From assembly GCF_009380135.2 (NCBI RefSeq), contig NZ_WHUT02000001.1:310001-374000 (forward strand): 64,000 nucleotides of DNA, in the 5' to 3' direction. Of the stretch, positions 38,681 through 49,539 are shown one piece after another. A program made the position numbers and the translations under genes. The DNA is from Fertoeibacter niger. GTDB lineage: Bacteria; Pseudomonadota; Alphaproteobacteria; Rhodobacterales; Rhodobacteraceae. Numbering within the stretch: the stretch's first letter is position 1; the number at the start of each line of letters is the position of its first letter. Below the pieces are notes generated by a model. It ran no database searches and was not told the origin of the DNA. It saw only the letters and a program-made list of their open reading frames with translations.

Positions 38681-40010
38681 CGTTCGCTGCCTTGATGAAG
38701 GTCATCGGATTGGTGGGCTTGCCCCCCTGATGGACCTCGTAGTGAAGATGAGTGCCGGTGGACCGGCCTGTAGAGCCCATATCACCGATCTGATCACCGC
38801 GCGATACCCTTTGTCCCACGTCCACGCGGATTCGTGACATATGGGCGTAAAGTGTCTCGACGCCGAAATCGTGGCGGATGCGCACGGCCTGGCCATAGCC
38901 GCTGTCCCAGCCCGCGCTGATCACCACACCGTCGCCGGTGGTGTAGATCGGGGTGCCGTGGCTGGCGGCAAAATCGGTGCCGCTGTGCATGCGGGTGCCG
39001 GCGCCCTTTGGGTCGCGGCGATAGCCGAAGCCCGAGGTGAAACGGAAGGCGCTTTTCACCGGCATGGCGAAGGGCAGTTTCATGGCGGCAAGGCGGTAGC
39101 TGTTGGTGCGGTCCAGCGACTGCAACACGGCATTGGCGCGCGCCTCGTCGGGGCTGATCGCCGCGCCCTTGGTGGAAAGGGTCAGCGGCGACAGCGGGCC
39201 ACCCTGGCCGGAATAGCCGCTGCGCACCTGGTCGATCAGCGCGTCGGGCGACAGGCCCGCCTGGCGGAACATCCGGTCAAGCGGGGCCATGGATACGGTC
39301 ACGGCCTCTTCCAGCTTGGTGAAGATCGCGTCGTTGCGCGCCTCCATCGCCTCGATTTCCAGTTGCGCGGTTTCGGTCTGTTCCTTGGCCAGAAGGGCGG
39401 CGCTGGCCATGTCGTCGCGCTGCTGCGCGGTGGCACCCAGCGCCGAGGTCAGCACCTCCAGCGTGGCAATGGCATCGCGGCTGCGCTCATCACCCGTGCG
39501 CACCGATCCGGTTTCGGCGGCCAGTGCCAGCGTCATGCGCTCGGCCTCGTCACGGGCGGCGTCGCGTTCCTTGATGGTGCGGCGCAGCGTGTCCTGGATC
39601 ACGTCGATCCCGGTTTCCAGTTCCTTGCGGCGGTCTTCGGAGGCCAGCAATTCGCCCTGCATGTCCGACACCTGATCCAGCGCAAGGTTGAACCGTTCCT
39701 GCGCGCGCAGCGCCTCTTCGGCCCGCAGGTCGCGGTCGGCGGACAGCGCGTTCAGCCGCGATTCATACAGCGCCTGCTGGCGTTCGGTCTGGTCGCGGGT
39801 GGAGCCTGCGGCGATCTGGTCCATCAGGATGATCGAGCTTGCCACCAGCGTCCAGCCCACGAACATCGTGGTGCCCATCAGGGCGGCCAGTTGGGTGGCA
39901 GGGCGCAGGCGGATGAAGCGCGTCTCGCTGTCGGATTTCAGGTAAAGCCGCTTTTCCGGCAATATCCCCTCAAGGGCGGTGTGAATCCGATAGGTGAGGC
40001 GTGTCAGCAC
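38670..40010 (-). CDS. M23 (LytM-type) peptidoglycan endopeptidase
   Basis: A 446-residue protein: an N-terminal cytoplasmic part, a membrane helix (about residues 42-65), a long periplasmic coiled coil (about 75-230), and a C-terminal M23 domain (about 320-440) with HSGTDFAA (His and Asp zinc ligands) and HLHYEV (HxH). All zinc ligands are present, so it should cut peptidoglycan cross-links or be regulated by the bactofilin. DUF5930-like sequence fills the N-terminal half. The gene overlaps bactofilin by 11 bp. Confidence 0.94.
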   Translation of the reverse strand: MLTRLTYRIHTALEGILPEKRLYLKSDSETRFIRLRPATQLAALMGTTMFVGWTLVASSIILMDQIAAGSTRDQTERQQALYESRLNALSADRDLRAEEALRAQERFNLALDQVSDMQGELLASEDRRKELETGIDVIQDTLRRTIKERDAARDEAERMTLALAAETGSVRTGDERSRDAIATLEVLTSALGATAQQRDDMASAALLAKEQTETAQLEIEAMEARNDAIFTKLEEAVTVSMAPLDRMFRQAGLSPDALIDQVRSGYSGQGGPLSPLTLSTKGAAISPDEARANAVLQSLDRTNSYRLAAMKLPFAMPVKSAFRFTSGFGYRRDPKGAGTRMHSGTDFAASHGTPIYTTGDGVVISAGWDSGYGQAVRIRHDFGVETLYAHMSRIRVDVGQRVSRGDQIGDMGSTGRSTGTHLHYEVHQGGKPTNPMTFIKAANDVF

Positions 40011-40182
40011 TGGGCTACCTGTTCGTTAGTTCGCTCAGGGCGCGGATCACACGGCACCTCAGCGCCCTTGTCCCCAATCCCCCTCGTCCTGATATGCCAG
40101 CAGGCTGCAAGGTCGCAACAAATTTGACCAATCTGCCCGGCGAAGCGGCGGAACCCTGCCGAAATAGGCGAAAACCTGCCGA

Positions 40183-41013
40183 TCAACCCCGGCGGCGCGC
40201 AGCGGTTTCTTCGGCCAGCGGCCAGTAGAAATCGGGGGGCAGGCCCGCTTCGGCGCGTTTTTCGGCGTTGAAGGGCGGTTTCAGGGCGCCGTGGAAATAC
40301 TGCCGCACCAGCGCGTGAAACCGGTCTTTCGGGTCATGTTCGTGCCGCCCGCACAGGAAATGGAACCATTTCGATCCATAGGCCACATGGCCCACTTCCT
40401 CGGCATAGATGGTTTCCAGCGCCGCGATGGCCTGCGCATCGCCCGCGTTGCGGAAAATGGCGATCATGCCGGGCGTCACATCCAGCCCCCGCGCCTCCAG
40501 CACCATGGGCACCACGGCCAGCCGGCCCATCAGGTCATCCGCCGTATCCTCGGCGGCGCGCCACATGCCCTCATGCGCGGCCATCGCGCCATAATGGCTG
40601 CCATGGGATTCGAGGCAATCGCACATCAGGTTGAAATGTTTCGATTCCTCATCTGCGGCCTTTACCCAGTCATCGTAGAACCCGGGCGGCATTTGCGTAT
40701 CGGTGAAACGCGCGATGATGTCCCAGTGCAGATCGACCGCGTTCAGTTCTATATGCGCCACGGCATGCAACAGGGCTGCGCGCCCCTCGGGTGATCCAGG
40801 GCGGCGGCGCGGCACATCGCGCGGGTCCAGCAGGGCAGGCGATTCAGGCCGGGCGGGGCGAGGGGGCGGGCTTGCCTGCCCGACCGGCAGGCTTTGCCCC
40901 GCCGCCCGCGCGGCGAACCATGTGGCGGCATGGCGGCGCGACAGCGCGGTTTTCGCGCGGCCATCGGCGGTGGTCAGCACCTGCACCGCCATTTCAGCCA
41001 GTGTCAGGGTCAA
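40183..41013 (-). CDS. DUF455 ferritin-like protein
   Basis: A 276-residue DUF455 protein with a ferritin-like four-helix fold: HIELNAVDLHWDI, ADEESKHFNLMCDCLE, and ETIYAEEVGHVAYG supply the Glu/His pattern expected for a di-iron site. No function is established for this family; an oxidase or hydroxylase role is only a possibility. Its start shares four bases with the stop of the upstream bcp gene on the same strand. Confidence 0.9.
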   Translation of the reverse strand: MTLTLAEMAVQVLTTADGRAKTALSRRHAATWFAARAAGQSLPVGQASPPPRPARPESPALLDPRDVPRRRPGSPEGRAALLHAVAHIELNAVDLHWDIIARFTDTQMPPGFYDDWVKAADEESKHFNLMCDCLESHGSHYGAMAAHEGMWRAAEDTADDLMGRLAVVPMVLEARGLDVTPGMIAIFRNAGDAQAIAALETIYAEEVGHVAYGSKWFHFLCGRHEHDPKDRFHALVRQYFHGALKPPFNAEKRAEAGLPPDFYWPLAEETAARRRG

Positions 41014-41498
41014 AGCCCCTGCACCGCCGCCAGCACCTCGTCCACATGGCCCTTGACCGACACCTTGCGCCAGATGCGGGCCAGATTGCCGGACCCATCC
41101 ACCAGAAAGGTGCTGCGCTCGATCCCCATATAGGTTTTGCCATACATGCTTTTCTCGGCCCAGACGCCGTAATCTTCGCAGGTCGTGCCGTTCTCGTCCG
41201 ATGCGAGGATGATCGACAGGCCGTATTTCTTGCAGAACTTGTCGTGGCTTTTCACCGAATCCTTGGAAATACCGATGACGGTGGCCCCGGCTGCGGTGAA
41301 ATCGGCCAGTCGGGCGGTGAATTCCTGCGCCTCCAGCGTGCAGCCGGTGGTATCGTCCTTGGGGTAGAAATAGACCACCACCTTTTGCGGGCGCAGGGCC
41401 GACAGGGTGATGCTTTCGCCCCCGTCGCGCGGCAGGGTGAAATCGGGGGCGGGCCCCATTTCGGAAAAAGGCTGGCCTTGGATCAGGGCGGTGGTCAT
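41010..41498 (-). CDS. bcp: Thioredoxin-dependent peroxiredoxin (BCP/PrxQ)
   Basis: A 162-residue peroxiredoxin that reduces peroxides with a Cys nucleophile. The peroxidatic motif reads TTGCTLEAQEF, where most relatives have TPGCT. There is no cysteine five residues later as in E. coli BCP, so either one of the later cysteines (KFCKKYG, TTCEDYG) resolves the sulfenic acid or it is a 1-Cys type. The ATG at 41498 precedes MTTALIQGQPF. The stop overlaps the start of the DUF455 gene (ATGA). Confidence 0.94.
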   Translation of the reverse strand: MTTALIQGQPFSEMGPAPDFTLPRDGGESITLSALRPQKVVVYFYPKDDTTGCTLEAQEFTARLADFTAAGATVIGISKDSVKSHDKFCKKYGLSIILASDENGTTCEDYGVWAEKSMYGKTYMGIERSTFLVDGSGNLARIWRKVSVKGHVDEVLAAVQGL

Positions 41499-41577
41499 GG
41501 GCGGCTCCTTGCGCAAGATGCTGTGTCTGCGTGGTGTTTTAGTTGCCTTCGGCCAAAGATAAAGGCAAGCCCGCAAC

Positions 41578-44500
41578 ATGACCGAAACAGAGCTTTCCCC
41601 CCAAGGCATGCCGCCGCCGCGCCGCCGCAGGCGCGGGGTGGGGCTGCTGGCGGGTCTGCTTCTGCTGGGGCTGCTGGCGGGGCTGGCGCTGCTGGTGCTG
41701 ACCGGGCGGCCCATCGCCCTGCCGGTCTGGGCGGTGGCCGAGGTGGAACAGCGGCTGAACCGCAGCCTTAGCGCGGGGGCCAGCGGGGCCGCCGTTTCGC
41801 TGGGCGGCATCGAGGTGACGTTCGGGCGTGATGGCGTGCCCCGCCTGCGGCTGGAGGATATTCGCCTGTTGCAGCCCGGTGGCCGCAGCTTGCTGACCTT
41901 GCCCGAGGCGCGGGTGGCCTTTGACGCCGGGGCGCTGTCCACCCTGCGGCTGCGGGCGCAAAGCGTGGTGCTGGCGGGCGCGCATGTGGCGCTGCGCCGC
42001 CGCGCCGATGGCAGCCTTGATCTGGCGCTGGGAAATGCCGAGGATGCGGGGCTTGACAGCTATGCCGCCGTGATGGCCGCCGCTGACCGGATCTTTGCCT
42101 TGCCCGCCTTGTCGCATCTGGATGTGATCGAGGCCGGGGCGCTGACCCTGCGGCTGGATGACGCCCGCGCCAAACGGGTGTGGGAGGTGGGCGACGGGCG
42201 GCTGCGGCTGGAAAACCGCCCGGGCGAACTGGCGCTGGAACTGGGGCTGACGCTGCTGGGGCAGGGGGCCGATGCGCCCGCGCAGGCGCTGCTGACCTTC
42301 GTGCGCGCCAAGGGCAGCCCCGAAACCCGGCTGACCGCCACGGTTGACCGCGTGCCCGCCGCCGACCTTGCGGCGCAGGTGTTGCCCATCGCCTTTCTGG
42401 GGGTGCTGGATGCGCCGATCTCGGGCCGGCTGGCCGCGGCACTGGATGGCGCGGGCAGTCTGACCACGCTGGAGGCGACGCTGGACATTGCCGCCGGTGC
42501 CCTGCGCCCCACGCCGGAAACCCGGCCTGTCGCATTCGAGCGCGCAGGCCTGTCGCTGCGCTATGACCCTGCCGCGCGGCGGGTGAACATGACGGACCTG
42601 ACCGTGCAAAGCACATCCTTGCGGCTGGCCGCCAGCGGGCATGCCTATCTGCCGGTGCCGGGCCAGCCCCCGGCCTTTCTGGCGCAGATCCGCTTTGCCG
42701 ACATGCGGGTCGATCCCGAGGGGCTGTTTGAACGCCCGGTGGCGTTTTCCGAAGGCGCGCTTGACCTGCGCATCCGGCTGAACCCGTTCAGCATCGACAT
42801 CGGCCAGTTGTCGCTGGTGGAAGGCGGGCAGCATCTGACGGGCAAGGGCCGCATGGTGGCCGATCCGCTGGGCTGGCGCGCCAGCCTTGATGTGGAACTG
42901 GACGAGATCGCGCATGACCGGCTGCTGGCGCTGTGGCCGGTGGCGCTGGTGCCGCGCACCCGCGAATGGCTGGCCGAGAATGTGCAGCAGGGCCAGCTGT
43001 TCGACGTGAAGGCCGCGCTGAGGATGGAGCCGGGGGCCGAGCCGCGCCTGTCGCTGGGCTACGAGTTTCAGGACGCCGATGTGCGGTTCCTGAAAACCCT
43101 GCCGCCCATCGAAGGCGGCACGGGTTATGCCACGGTCGCCGATACCCGCTACACGCTGGTGCTGGACAAGGGCCATGTCACGCCACCCGCGGGCGGGGCC
43201 ATCGACGTGGGCGGGTCGGTCTTTGCCGTGCCCGACATCACGCAGCGCCCCAGCCGGGCCGAGTTGCGGCTGACCACGCGCAGCAGCCTGACCGCAGCCC
43301 TGTCGCTGCTGGATCAGCCGCCGTTTTCGTTCCTGACCAAAGCCGGCCAGCCGGTGGATCTGGGCGAGGGGCGGGCCGAATTGCTGGCGGTGCTGCGCCT
43401 GCCTCTGGTGGCCAGACTGCTGCTGCCCGAGGTGGATTACAGTGTGACGGGCCGCATCCTTGACCTGCGGTCCGAGGTGCTGGTGCCGGGCCGCGTGCTT
43501 ACCGCGCCGGAACTGGCGCTGGCGGTGGATGTCACGGGGCTGCGGCTGTCAGGGCCGGGGCTTTTGGGCAATGTGCCGTTTGATGTGACCTATGCGCAGG
43601 GGTTCGGGCCGCGCGCCCGTGGCCGGTCACGGATTGACGGCATCGTCACCCTGTCGCCCGATGTGGTGGACGAATTCAACCTGGGCCTGCCCGAGGGTAT
43701 GGTCACAGGCACCGCCCCCGCCCAGATCGGCATCGCGCTGGAACAGGGGCAGCCGCCGCAGCTGACGCTGGTGTCGGTGCTGAACGGGCTGGGGCTGGGC
43801 ATACCCGGCATCGGCTGGCAGAAACCGCGCGACGCGGCGGGGCGGCTGGAGCTGACGGCCCGGCTTGGCCCGGTGCCGCAGATCGACGCCCTGCGGCTGG
43901 AGGGTGGCGGGCTGGAGGCGACAGGCAATGTGCGCCTGCGCGAAGGCGGCGGGCTGGAGGCCGCGGTGTTTGACCGGGTGCGCCTGAACGGCTGGCTGGA
44001 TGCCCCGGTAACGCTGACCGGGCGGGGGCAGGGCCAGCCCCCTGCCGTGGCGCTGAACGGCGGCACTGTCGATCTGCCACGGCTGAACCTTGGCGCAGGC
44101 GGGGGCCGTGGCGGCGATACCGGGCCGCTGGATCTGGCGCTTGACCGGTTGCGCGTGACCGACACGATCAGCCTGACCGGACTGCGGGGCCAGTTTTCCA
44201 TGCGCGGCGGGTTCAACGGCACCTTCACCGCACAGGTCGATGGCAAGGCGGCTGTGCAGGGCACAGTCGTGCCGCAGGCCGCAGGCACGGCGGTGCGCAT
44301 CCGGTCTGCCGATGCCGGTGGCGCGCTGGCGGCGGCCGGAATCTTTCCCAATGCGCGCGGCGGCACGCTGGATCTGCAACTGGCCCCGGCGGGCACCCGG
44401 GGCCATTACGTCGGGCGGGCGGACATCACCGATGTGCGGCTGCGCCGGGTGCCGGTTTTGGCCGAGCTGATCAACGCGATTTCCGTCGTGGGGCTGATCG

Positions 44501-44862
44501 AGCAGCTCAACGGGTCGGGCCTGCTGTTCGCGCAGGCTGACGCCGAGTTCCGCTTGACGCCCGACGCGGTAGAGATCACGAGGGCGTCGGCCACCGGGGC
44601 GTCTTTGGGCGTGTCTCTGGCGGGGCTTTACCGGGTGGCGGACAAGAGGCTGGACATGCAGGGCGTCATCTCGCCGATCTATCTGCTGAACGGCATCGGC
44701 TCGATCTTTACCCGGCGCGGCGAGGGGCTGTTCGGTTTCAACTATGCCATCGGCGGCACGGCGGATGACCCGCAGGTCTCGGTGAACCCGCTGTCGATCC
44801 TGACCCCCGGCATGTTCCGCGATATTTTCCGCAGCGCGCCCCCCGTTCTTGAAAACCAGTGA
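41578..44862 (+). CDS. AsmA-like/DUF3971 large envelope protein
   Basis: A 1094-residue protein with a basic N-terminus (RRRRR at about 15-20), one membrane helix (about 21-43), and a very long periplasmic region. It belongs to the AsmA/YhdP/TamB superfamily (DUF3971 in the middle, AsmA-like C-terminal region), thought to form beta-grooved bridges that move phospholipids between the membranes. The C-terminal [26 protein letters not shown] segment is typical. It starts 79 bp from the divergent bcp gene; queA follows 17 bp later. Confidence 0.88.
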   Translation: MTETELSPQGMPPPRRRRRGVGLLAGLLLLGLLAGLALLVLTGRPIALPVWAVAEVEQRLNRSLSAGASGAAVSLGGIEVTFGRDGVPRLRLEDIRLLQPGGRSLLTLPEARVAFDAGALSTLRLRAQSVVLAGAHVALRRRADGSLDLALGNAEDAGLDSYAAVMAAADRIFALPALSHLDVIEAGALTLRLDDARAKRVWEVGDGRLRLENRPGELALELGLTLLGQGADAPAQALLTFVRAKGSPETRLTATVDRVPAADLAAQVLPIAFLGVLDAPISGRLAAALDGAGSLTTLEATLDIAAGALRPTPETRPVAFERAGLSLRYDPAARRVNMTDLTVQSTSLRLAASGHAYLPVPGQPPAFLAQIRFADMRVDPEGLFERPVAFSEGALDLRIRLNPFSIDIGQLSLVEGGQHLTGKGRMVADPLGWRASLDVELDEIAHDRLLALWPVALVPRTREWLAENVQQGQLFDVKAALRMEPGAEPRLSLGYEFQDADVRFLKTLPPIEGGTGYATVADTRYTLVLDKGHVTPPAGGAIDVGGSVFAVPDITQRPSRAELRLTTRSSLTAALSLLDQPPFSFLTKAGQPVDLGEGRAELLAVLRLPLVARLLLPEVDYSVTGRILDLRSEVLVPGRVLTAPELALAVDVTGLRLSGPGLLGNVPFDVTYAQGFGPRARGRSRIDGIVTLSPDVVDEFNLGLPEGMVTGTAPAQIGIALEQGQPPQLTLVSVLNGLGLGIPGIGWQKPRDAAGRLELTARLGPVPQIDALRLEGGGLEATGNVRLREGGGLEAAVFDRVRLNGWLDAPVTLTGRGQGQPPAVALNGGTVDLPRLNLGAGGGRGGDTGPLDLALDRLRVTDTISLTGLRGQFSMRGGFNGTFTAQVDGKAAVQGTVVPQAAGTAVRIRSADAGGALAAAGIFPNARGGTLDLQLAPAGTRGHYVGRADITDVRLRRVPVLAELINAISVVGLIEQLNGSGLLFAQADAEFRLTPDAVEITRASATGASLGVSLAGLYRVADKRLDMQGVISPIYLLNGIGSIFTRRGEGLFGFNYAIGGTADDPQVSVNPLSILTPGMFRDIFRSAPPVLENQ

Positions 44863-44879
44863 CCCAGCGGACCCCTGCC

Positions 44880-45926
44880 ATGAACCTTTCGGATTTCGAT
44901 TTCCATCTGCCCGAGGCGCTGATCGCCACCCGCCCCGCGCGGCCCCGCACCTCGGCCCGGCTGCTGCTGGTCGAGGGCGACCGGATGACCGACCGGCGGG
45001 TGGCCGATCTGGTGGATATCTTCCGCCCCGGCGACCGGCTGGTGCTGAACAACACCCGCGTGATTCCCGCCCGGCTGTCAGGCGTGCGGCGGCGGATGAC
45101 CGGGCAGGGGCTGGCCGAGGCGCGCATCGAGGTGACGCTGATGGAACCCGCCGCGACCGGCTGGCGCGCCATGGCCAAACCCCTGCGCAAGCTGGCGGTG
45201 GGCGAGGAGGTGGTGTTTTCCGATGCCCTTTCCGCCACCGTGGCCGAAAAGGGGGCCGATGACCTGCGGCTGGTCTTCAACCTGACGGGCGAGGATTTCG
45301 ACGCGGCTTTGGCCCGCGCCGGGGCCATGCCGCTGCCGCCCTATATCGCCGCCAAACGCGCGCCCGATGCGCAAGATGCGACGGATTACCAGACCGTATT
45401 CGCCCGCCATGCCGGGGCGGTGGCGGCCCCCACCGCCAGCCTGCACTTCGATGCGGAATTGCTGGCGGCGCTGGCAGCCAAAGGGGTGGAGTTTACCGAA
45501 GTCACCCTGCATGTCGGCGCGGGCACCTTCCTGCCGGTGAAGGTGGAGGATGTGACCACCCACCGCATGCATGCCGAATGGGGGCAGGTGACGGATGCGG
45601 CGGCAGCCCAGATCAACGGCACAAAGGCGGCGGGCGGGCGCATCATCCCGGTAGGCACCACGGCGCTGCGGCTGATCGAATCGGCGGCTGTGGCCGGGCA
45701 GATGCAGGCGTGGCAGGGCAGCACCGACATCTTCATCTATCCCGGCTTCCGGTTCCAGATCACCGATGCGCTGATGACCAACTTTCACCTGCCGAAATCC
45801 ACCCTGCTGATGCTGGTCGCCGCCCTGATGGGCAAGGACCGCATGGCGCGCGCCTATGGCCATGCCATAGCACGGGGCTACCGGTTTTTCTCGTATGGCG
45901 ATGCGTCGCTGCTGATCCCCGACTGA
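44880..45926 (+). CDS. queA: S-adenosylmethionine:tRNA ribosyltransferase-isomerase
   Basis: Transfers the ribosyl group of SAM to preQ1 in tRNA, forming epoxyqueuosine. From the ATG at 44880 it has 348 residues. Conserved segments: [14 protein letters not shown] at the start, [13 protein letters not shown], and [24 protein letters not shown]. An earlier in-frame ATG at 44859 lies inside the preceding gene and gives no family-like residues. The gene is adjacent to the AsmA-like gene on the same strand. Confidence 0.98.
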   Translation: MNLSDFDFHLPEALIATRPARPRTSARLLLVEGDRMTDRRVADLVDIFRPGDRLVLNNTRVIPARLSGVRRRMTGQGLAEARIEVTLMEPAATGWRAMAKPLRKLAVGEEVVFSDALSATVAEKGADDLRLVFNLTGEDFDAALARAGAMPLPPYIAAKRAPDAQDATDYQTVFARHAGAVAAPTASLHFDAELLAALAAKGVEFTEVTLHVGAGTFLPVKVEDVTTHRMHAEWGQVTDAAAAQINGTKAAGGRIIPVGTTALRLIESAAVAGQMQAWQGSTDIFIYPGFRFQITDALMTNFHLPKSTLLMLVAALMGKDRMARAYGHAIARGYRFFSYGDASLLIPD

Positions 45927-45996
45927 CGACGCCGCATTTGTGCCGCCCGCTGTGCCGCACCATGCTAGGCTGCCCCAAACCCTGATGGAGACGACA

Positions 45997-47256
45997 ATGC
46001 TGAAGGTTCTGGCCACCACCTGGCCCCTGCTGCTGGGGGTGATGCTGCTGATGGTCGGCAACGGCATGCAAAGCTCGCTGTTGGGTATTCGTGGCTCGAT
46101 CGAGGGGTTTGGCACCTTCCAACTGTCCATCGTCATGTCATCCTATTTCGCTGGTTTTCTGGCCGGATCGCGCATCGCGCCCCGGATGATCCGCCGCGTG
46201 GGGCATGTGCGGGTGTTCGCCGCGCTGGGGTCGCTGATTTCTGCCGTGCTGGTCTGCTACCCCGTGCTGCCTGACTGGACTGCCTGGGCGCTGATGCGGG
46301 TGCTGATCGGGTTCTGTTTCGCGGGGGTCTATGTCACCGCCGAAAGCTGGCTGAACAACACCGCCACCAATGAAACGCGCGGGCAGGCGCTGTCGGCCTA
46401 CATGATCGTGCAGATGATCGGCATCATATCGTCGCAGGCGTTGCTGAACGTGGCCGAACCGACCAGTTTCACCCTGTTCGTCATCCCTTCGGTGCTGGTG
46501 TCGCTGGCCTTCATGCCCTTACTGCTGGCCGCCACCCCCGCCCCGGTGTTCGAGGATACGACGCCGCTGTCATTCGGCCGGCTGATCCGCATCTCGCCCT
46601 TGGGCGTGGCGGGCATGCTGCTGACCGGGGGGATATTCGCGGCGATGTTCGGCATGGCCTCGGTCTGGGGCGCGATGAGCGGGCTGAGCGTGCAGAACAT
46701 CTCGATCTTCATCGCGGCGATGTACGTGGGTGGGCTGATCCTGCAGTATCCCATCGGCTATGCGTCAGACCGGATGGACCGCCGCCACCTGATCTTTGGT
46801 CTTGCGGCGGCGGGGGCGCTGGTGATGCTGCCGCCCGCGCTGCTGGATCTGCCGTTTCTGGCGCTGATTGCGGTGGCGATGCTGCTGGGGGGCATCACCA
46901 ACCCGCTGTATTCGCTGCTGATCGCCCATACCAACGACTTTCTGCGCAAGGAAGAGATGGCGGCGGCCTCTTCGGGCCTGCTGTTCATGAACGGGCTGGG
47001 GGCGATTGCCGGGCCGCTGGTCACGGGCTGGATCATGGGGCAGGTGGGGCCGGGCGGGTTTTTCCTGTTCATCGGCATGCTGTTCGGGGTGCTGGCCGTC
47101 TATGCCGCCTGGCGGATGACGCAGCGTTCGGCACCCTCTGTTGCCGATACCGGGGCCTTCGCCTCGCTGTCGCCTTCGGCGTCGTCGCTGGCGGTGGGGG
47201 CCATCGTGGCCGAAAAGGGGCTGGATATCGAGGCGGCAACCACCCGCCGCAAATAG
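45997..47256 (+). CDS. MFS transporter (YcaD-like)
   Basis: A 419-residue major facilitator with about 12 helices. RVGHVRVFAALGS follows helix 2 (motif A region), and GFCFAGVYVTAESWLNNTATNETRGQAL between helices 4 and 5 is typical for the YcaD/YfkF group, whose substrates are unknown. The ATG at 45997 has GGAG six bases upstream; in-frame ATGs at 45985 and further upstream are less likely. Confidence 0.9.
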   Translation: MLKVLATTWPLLLGVMLLMVGNGMQSSLLGIRGSIEGFGTFQLSIVMSSYFAGFLAGSRIAPRMIRRVGHVRVFAALGSLISAVLVCYPVLPDWTAWALMRVLIGFCFAGVYVTAESWLNNTATNETRGQALSAYMIVQMIGIISSQALLNVAEPTSFTLFVIPSVLVSLAFMPLLLAATPAPVFEDTTPLSFGRLIRISPLGVAGMLLTGGIFAAMFGMASVWGAMSGLSVQNISIFIAAMYVGGLILQYPIGYASDRMDRRHLIFGLAAAGALVMLPPALLDLPFLALIAVAMLLGGITNPLYSLLIAHTNDFLRKEEMAAASSGLLFMNGLGAIAGPLVTGWIMGQVGPGGFFLFIGMLFGVLAVYAAWRMTQRSAPSVADTGAFASLSPSASSLAVGAIVAEKGLDIEAATTRRK

Positions 47257-47330
47257 CCGCCAGCGTTGCGGGCCGGTGAAAACCCTGTCAGGTTGCCCCA
47301 AGGGGCCACCGCCCCCGGGGGAATGCGACC

Positions 47331-47906
47331 ATGGCCGACGATCCTGTTTCGGTGCTGGACTACTGGCTGGGCGACATCGGCCCCGAGGGCTGGTATGCCG
47401 GGGGCGACGATATGGATGACGCGATCCGCGACCGTTTCGCCGACCTGTGGCAGGCCGCGATGGAGGGAGGGCTGGACCATTGGGCCGAGGGCACGGTGGG
47501 CAGCCTGGCCTTTCTGATCCTGACCGACCAGTTTCCGCGCAACATGTTCCGCGGCGATGGCAAGGCCTTTGCCTCTGATCCGCTGGCCCGCGCGGTTGCG
47601 CACAAGGCCACGGTCGAGGGCTGGGATCTGGCCTGCCCCGAACCCGAACGACAGTTCTTCTACCTGCCCTTCGAGCATTCCGAAGACCCCGCCGATCAGG
47701 ACCGCGCGGTAAACCTGATTGCCGAACGCATGCCCGAAAGCGGTGCCGAAACCCTGCGCCATGCCAAGGTGCATCAGATGGTCATCGCGCGCTTTGGCCG
47801 TTTTCCCTACCGCAACGCGGCGCTGGGGCGGCAGACCACGCCCGAGGAACAGGCGTTTCTGGACGCGGGCGGCTATGCCGAGGCGCTGCGCTGGCTGCCC
47901 GCCTAA
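47331..47906 (+). CDS. DUF924 family protein
   Basis: A 191-residue soluble protein with the DUF924 pattern: VLDYWLGDIGPEGWYAGG at the start, TDQFPRNMFRGDGKAFASD, and FYLPFEHSEDPADQDRAV. The fold is helical and the function is unknown. It lies 95 bp before lpdA on the same strand. Confidence 0.92.
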   Translation: MADDPVSVLDYWLGDIGPEGWYAGGDDMDDAIRDRFADLWQAAMEGGLDHWAEGTVGSLAFLILTDQFPRNMFRGDGKAFASDPLARAVAHKATVEGWDLACPEPERQFFYLPFEHSEDPADQDRAVNLIAERMPESGAETLRHAKVHQMVIARFGRFPYRNAALGRQTTPEEQAFLDAGGYAEALRWLPA

Positions 47907-48001
47907 GCCATGCGCGGGCTGCATGGGCCTGCGGCGCAGGCTTTGTTGCTCGGGCGCGCGGAATAGTTTAATGGCAAACTACTTTTTGTGAGGAGGAAAA
48001 G

Positions 48002-49396
48002 ATGGCTGCCAAGAGCTTTGACATGATCGTGATCGGGGCTGGCCCCGGGGGCTATGTGGCCGCGATCCGTGGCGCACAACTGGGCCTGAACGTGGCGATC
48101 GTCGAACGCGAGCATCTGGGCGGCATCTGCCTGAACTGGGGTTGCATCCCGACGAAGGCGCTTCTGCGTTCCGCCGAAGTGTTCCACCTGATGCACCGCG
48201 CCAAGGAATTCGGTCTGTCGGCGACCGGCATTTCCTATGATCTGGATGCCGTGGTGGCCCGGTCGCGCGGCGTGGCGAAACAGCTGTCGGGCGGCATCGG
48301 CCATCTGATGAAAAAGAACAAGATCACCGTGTTCATGGGCGCGGCCACCATTCCCGCCAAGGGCAAGGTGACGGTGAAAACCGACAAGGGCAGCGAGGAT
48401 CTGGAATCCAAGGCGATCATCCTGGCCACAGGTGCCCGCGCCCGCGAATTGCCGGGGCTGGAAGCCGATGGCGATCTGGTCTGGACCTACAAGCACGCCC
48501 TGCAACCCAAACGCATGCCAAAGCGGCTGCTGGTGATCGGGTCGGGCGCCATCGGCATCGAATTTGCGTCGTTCTTCAACACGCTGGGCGCGGATACCAC
48601 TGTGGTCGAGGTGATGGACCGCGTGCTGCCGGTAGAGGATGCCGAAGTGTCGGCCTTCGCCCGCAAGGCCTTTGTCAAGCAGGGGATGAAAATCCTTGAA
48701 AAGACCACGGTGAAAAAGCTGGATCGTTCCCCGGGCAAGGTGGTGGCGCATCTGGAATCCAACGGCGCGACCACAACGCAGGAATTCGACACCGTGATTT
48801 CCGCCGTGGGCATCATCGGCAATGTCGAAGGTCTGGGGCTGGAGGCTTTGGGCGTGAAGATCGACCGCACGCATGTGGTGACGGATGAATATTGCCGCAC
48901 GGGCGTTGAGGGGCTTTATGCCATCGGCGACATCGCCGGTGCGCCATGGCTTGCCCACAAGGCCAGCCATGAAGGCGTGATGGTGGCCGAACTGGTGGGC
49001 GGCGGGCATCCACACCCGATCAAGCCGAATTCGATTGCCGGTTGCACCTATTGCCACCCGCAGGTGGCATCGGTGGGTCTGACCGAAGCGAAAGCCAAGG
49101 AAGCCGGGTATGAGCTGAAGGTGGGCCGCTTCCCCTTCATCGGCAACGGCAAGGCCATTGCACTGGGCGAAGCCGAGGGTTTCATCAAGACCATTTTCGA
49201 TGCGAAAACCGGCGAGATGCTGGGCGCGCATATGGTGGGTGCCGAAGTGACCGAGCTGATCCAGGGCTATGTTGTTGGCCGCCAGCTGGAAACCACCGAG
49301 CAGGATCTGATGAACACCGTGTTCCCGCACCCGACCCTGTCGGAAATGATGCATGAATCGGTGCTGGACGCCTACGGCCGCGCGCTGCACATGTAA
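48002..49396 (+). CDS. lpdA: Dihydrolipoyl dehydrogenase (E3)
   Basis: Flavoprotein that reoxidises dihydrolipoamide for 2-oxoacid dehydrogenase complexes or the glycine cleavage system. The 464 residues have the FAD-binding GAGPGGYVAAIRGA, the redox pair Cys43/Cys48 in GGICLNWGCIPTK, NAD-binding VIGSGAIGIEFASFF, and the C-terminal HPTLSEMMHE with the active-site His-Glu pair. GAGGAGG lies 5-11 bases before the ATG. It is not next to PDH or OGDH genes here, so which complex it serves is unknown. Confidence 0.97.
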   Translation: MAAKSFDMIVIGAGPGGYVAAIRGAQLGLNVAIVEREHLGGICLNWGCIPTKALLRSAEVFHLMHRAKEFGLSATGISYDLDAVVARSRGVAKQLSGGIGHLMKKNKITVFMGAATIPAKGKVTVKTDKGSEDLESKAIILATGARARELPGLEADGDLVWTYKHALQPKRMPKRLLVIGSGAIGIEFASFFNTLGADTTVVEVMDRVLPVEDAEVSAFARKAFVKQGMKILEKTTVKKLDRSPGKVVAHLESNGATTTQEFDTVISAVGIIGNVEGLGLEALGVKIDRTHVVTDEYCRTGVEGLYAIGDIAGAPWLAHKASHEGVMVAELVGGGHPHPIKPNSIAGCTYCHPQVASVGLTEAKAKEAGYELKVGRFPFIGNGKAIALGEAEGFIKTIFDAKTGEMLGAHMVGAEVTELIQGYVVGRQLETTEQDLMNTVFPHPTLSEMMHESVLDAYGRALHM

Positions 49397-49539
49397 GCCT
49401 GCGCCAGCAAGGCGGGGCCAAAGCGGCACCGCCTTGCATGTGCCAGCGCAACGGCCCAATTTTGCCGGATTGACCGCTGAACATCATGCGTCGCCTGCGG
49501 GTGGCGCATTGATTTTGGAACCCACCGGAAAGTCGCCAC

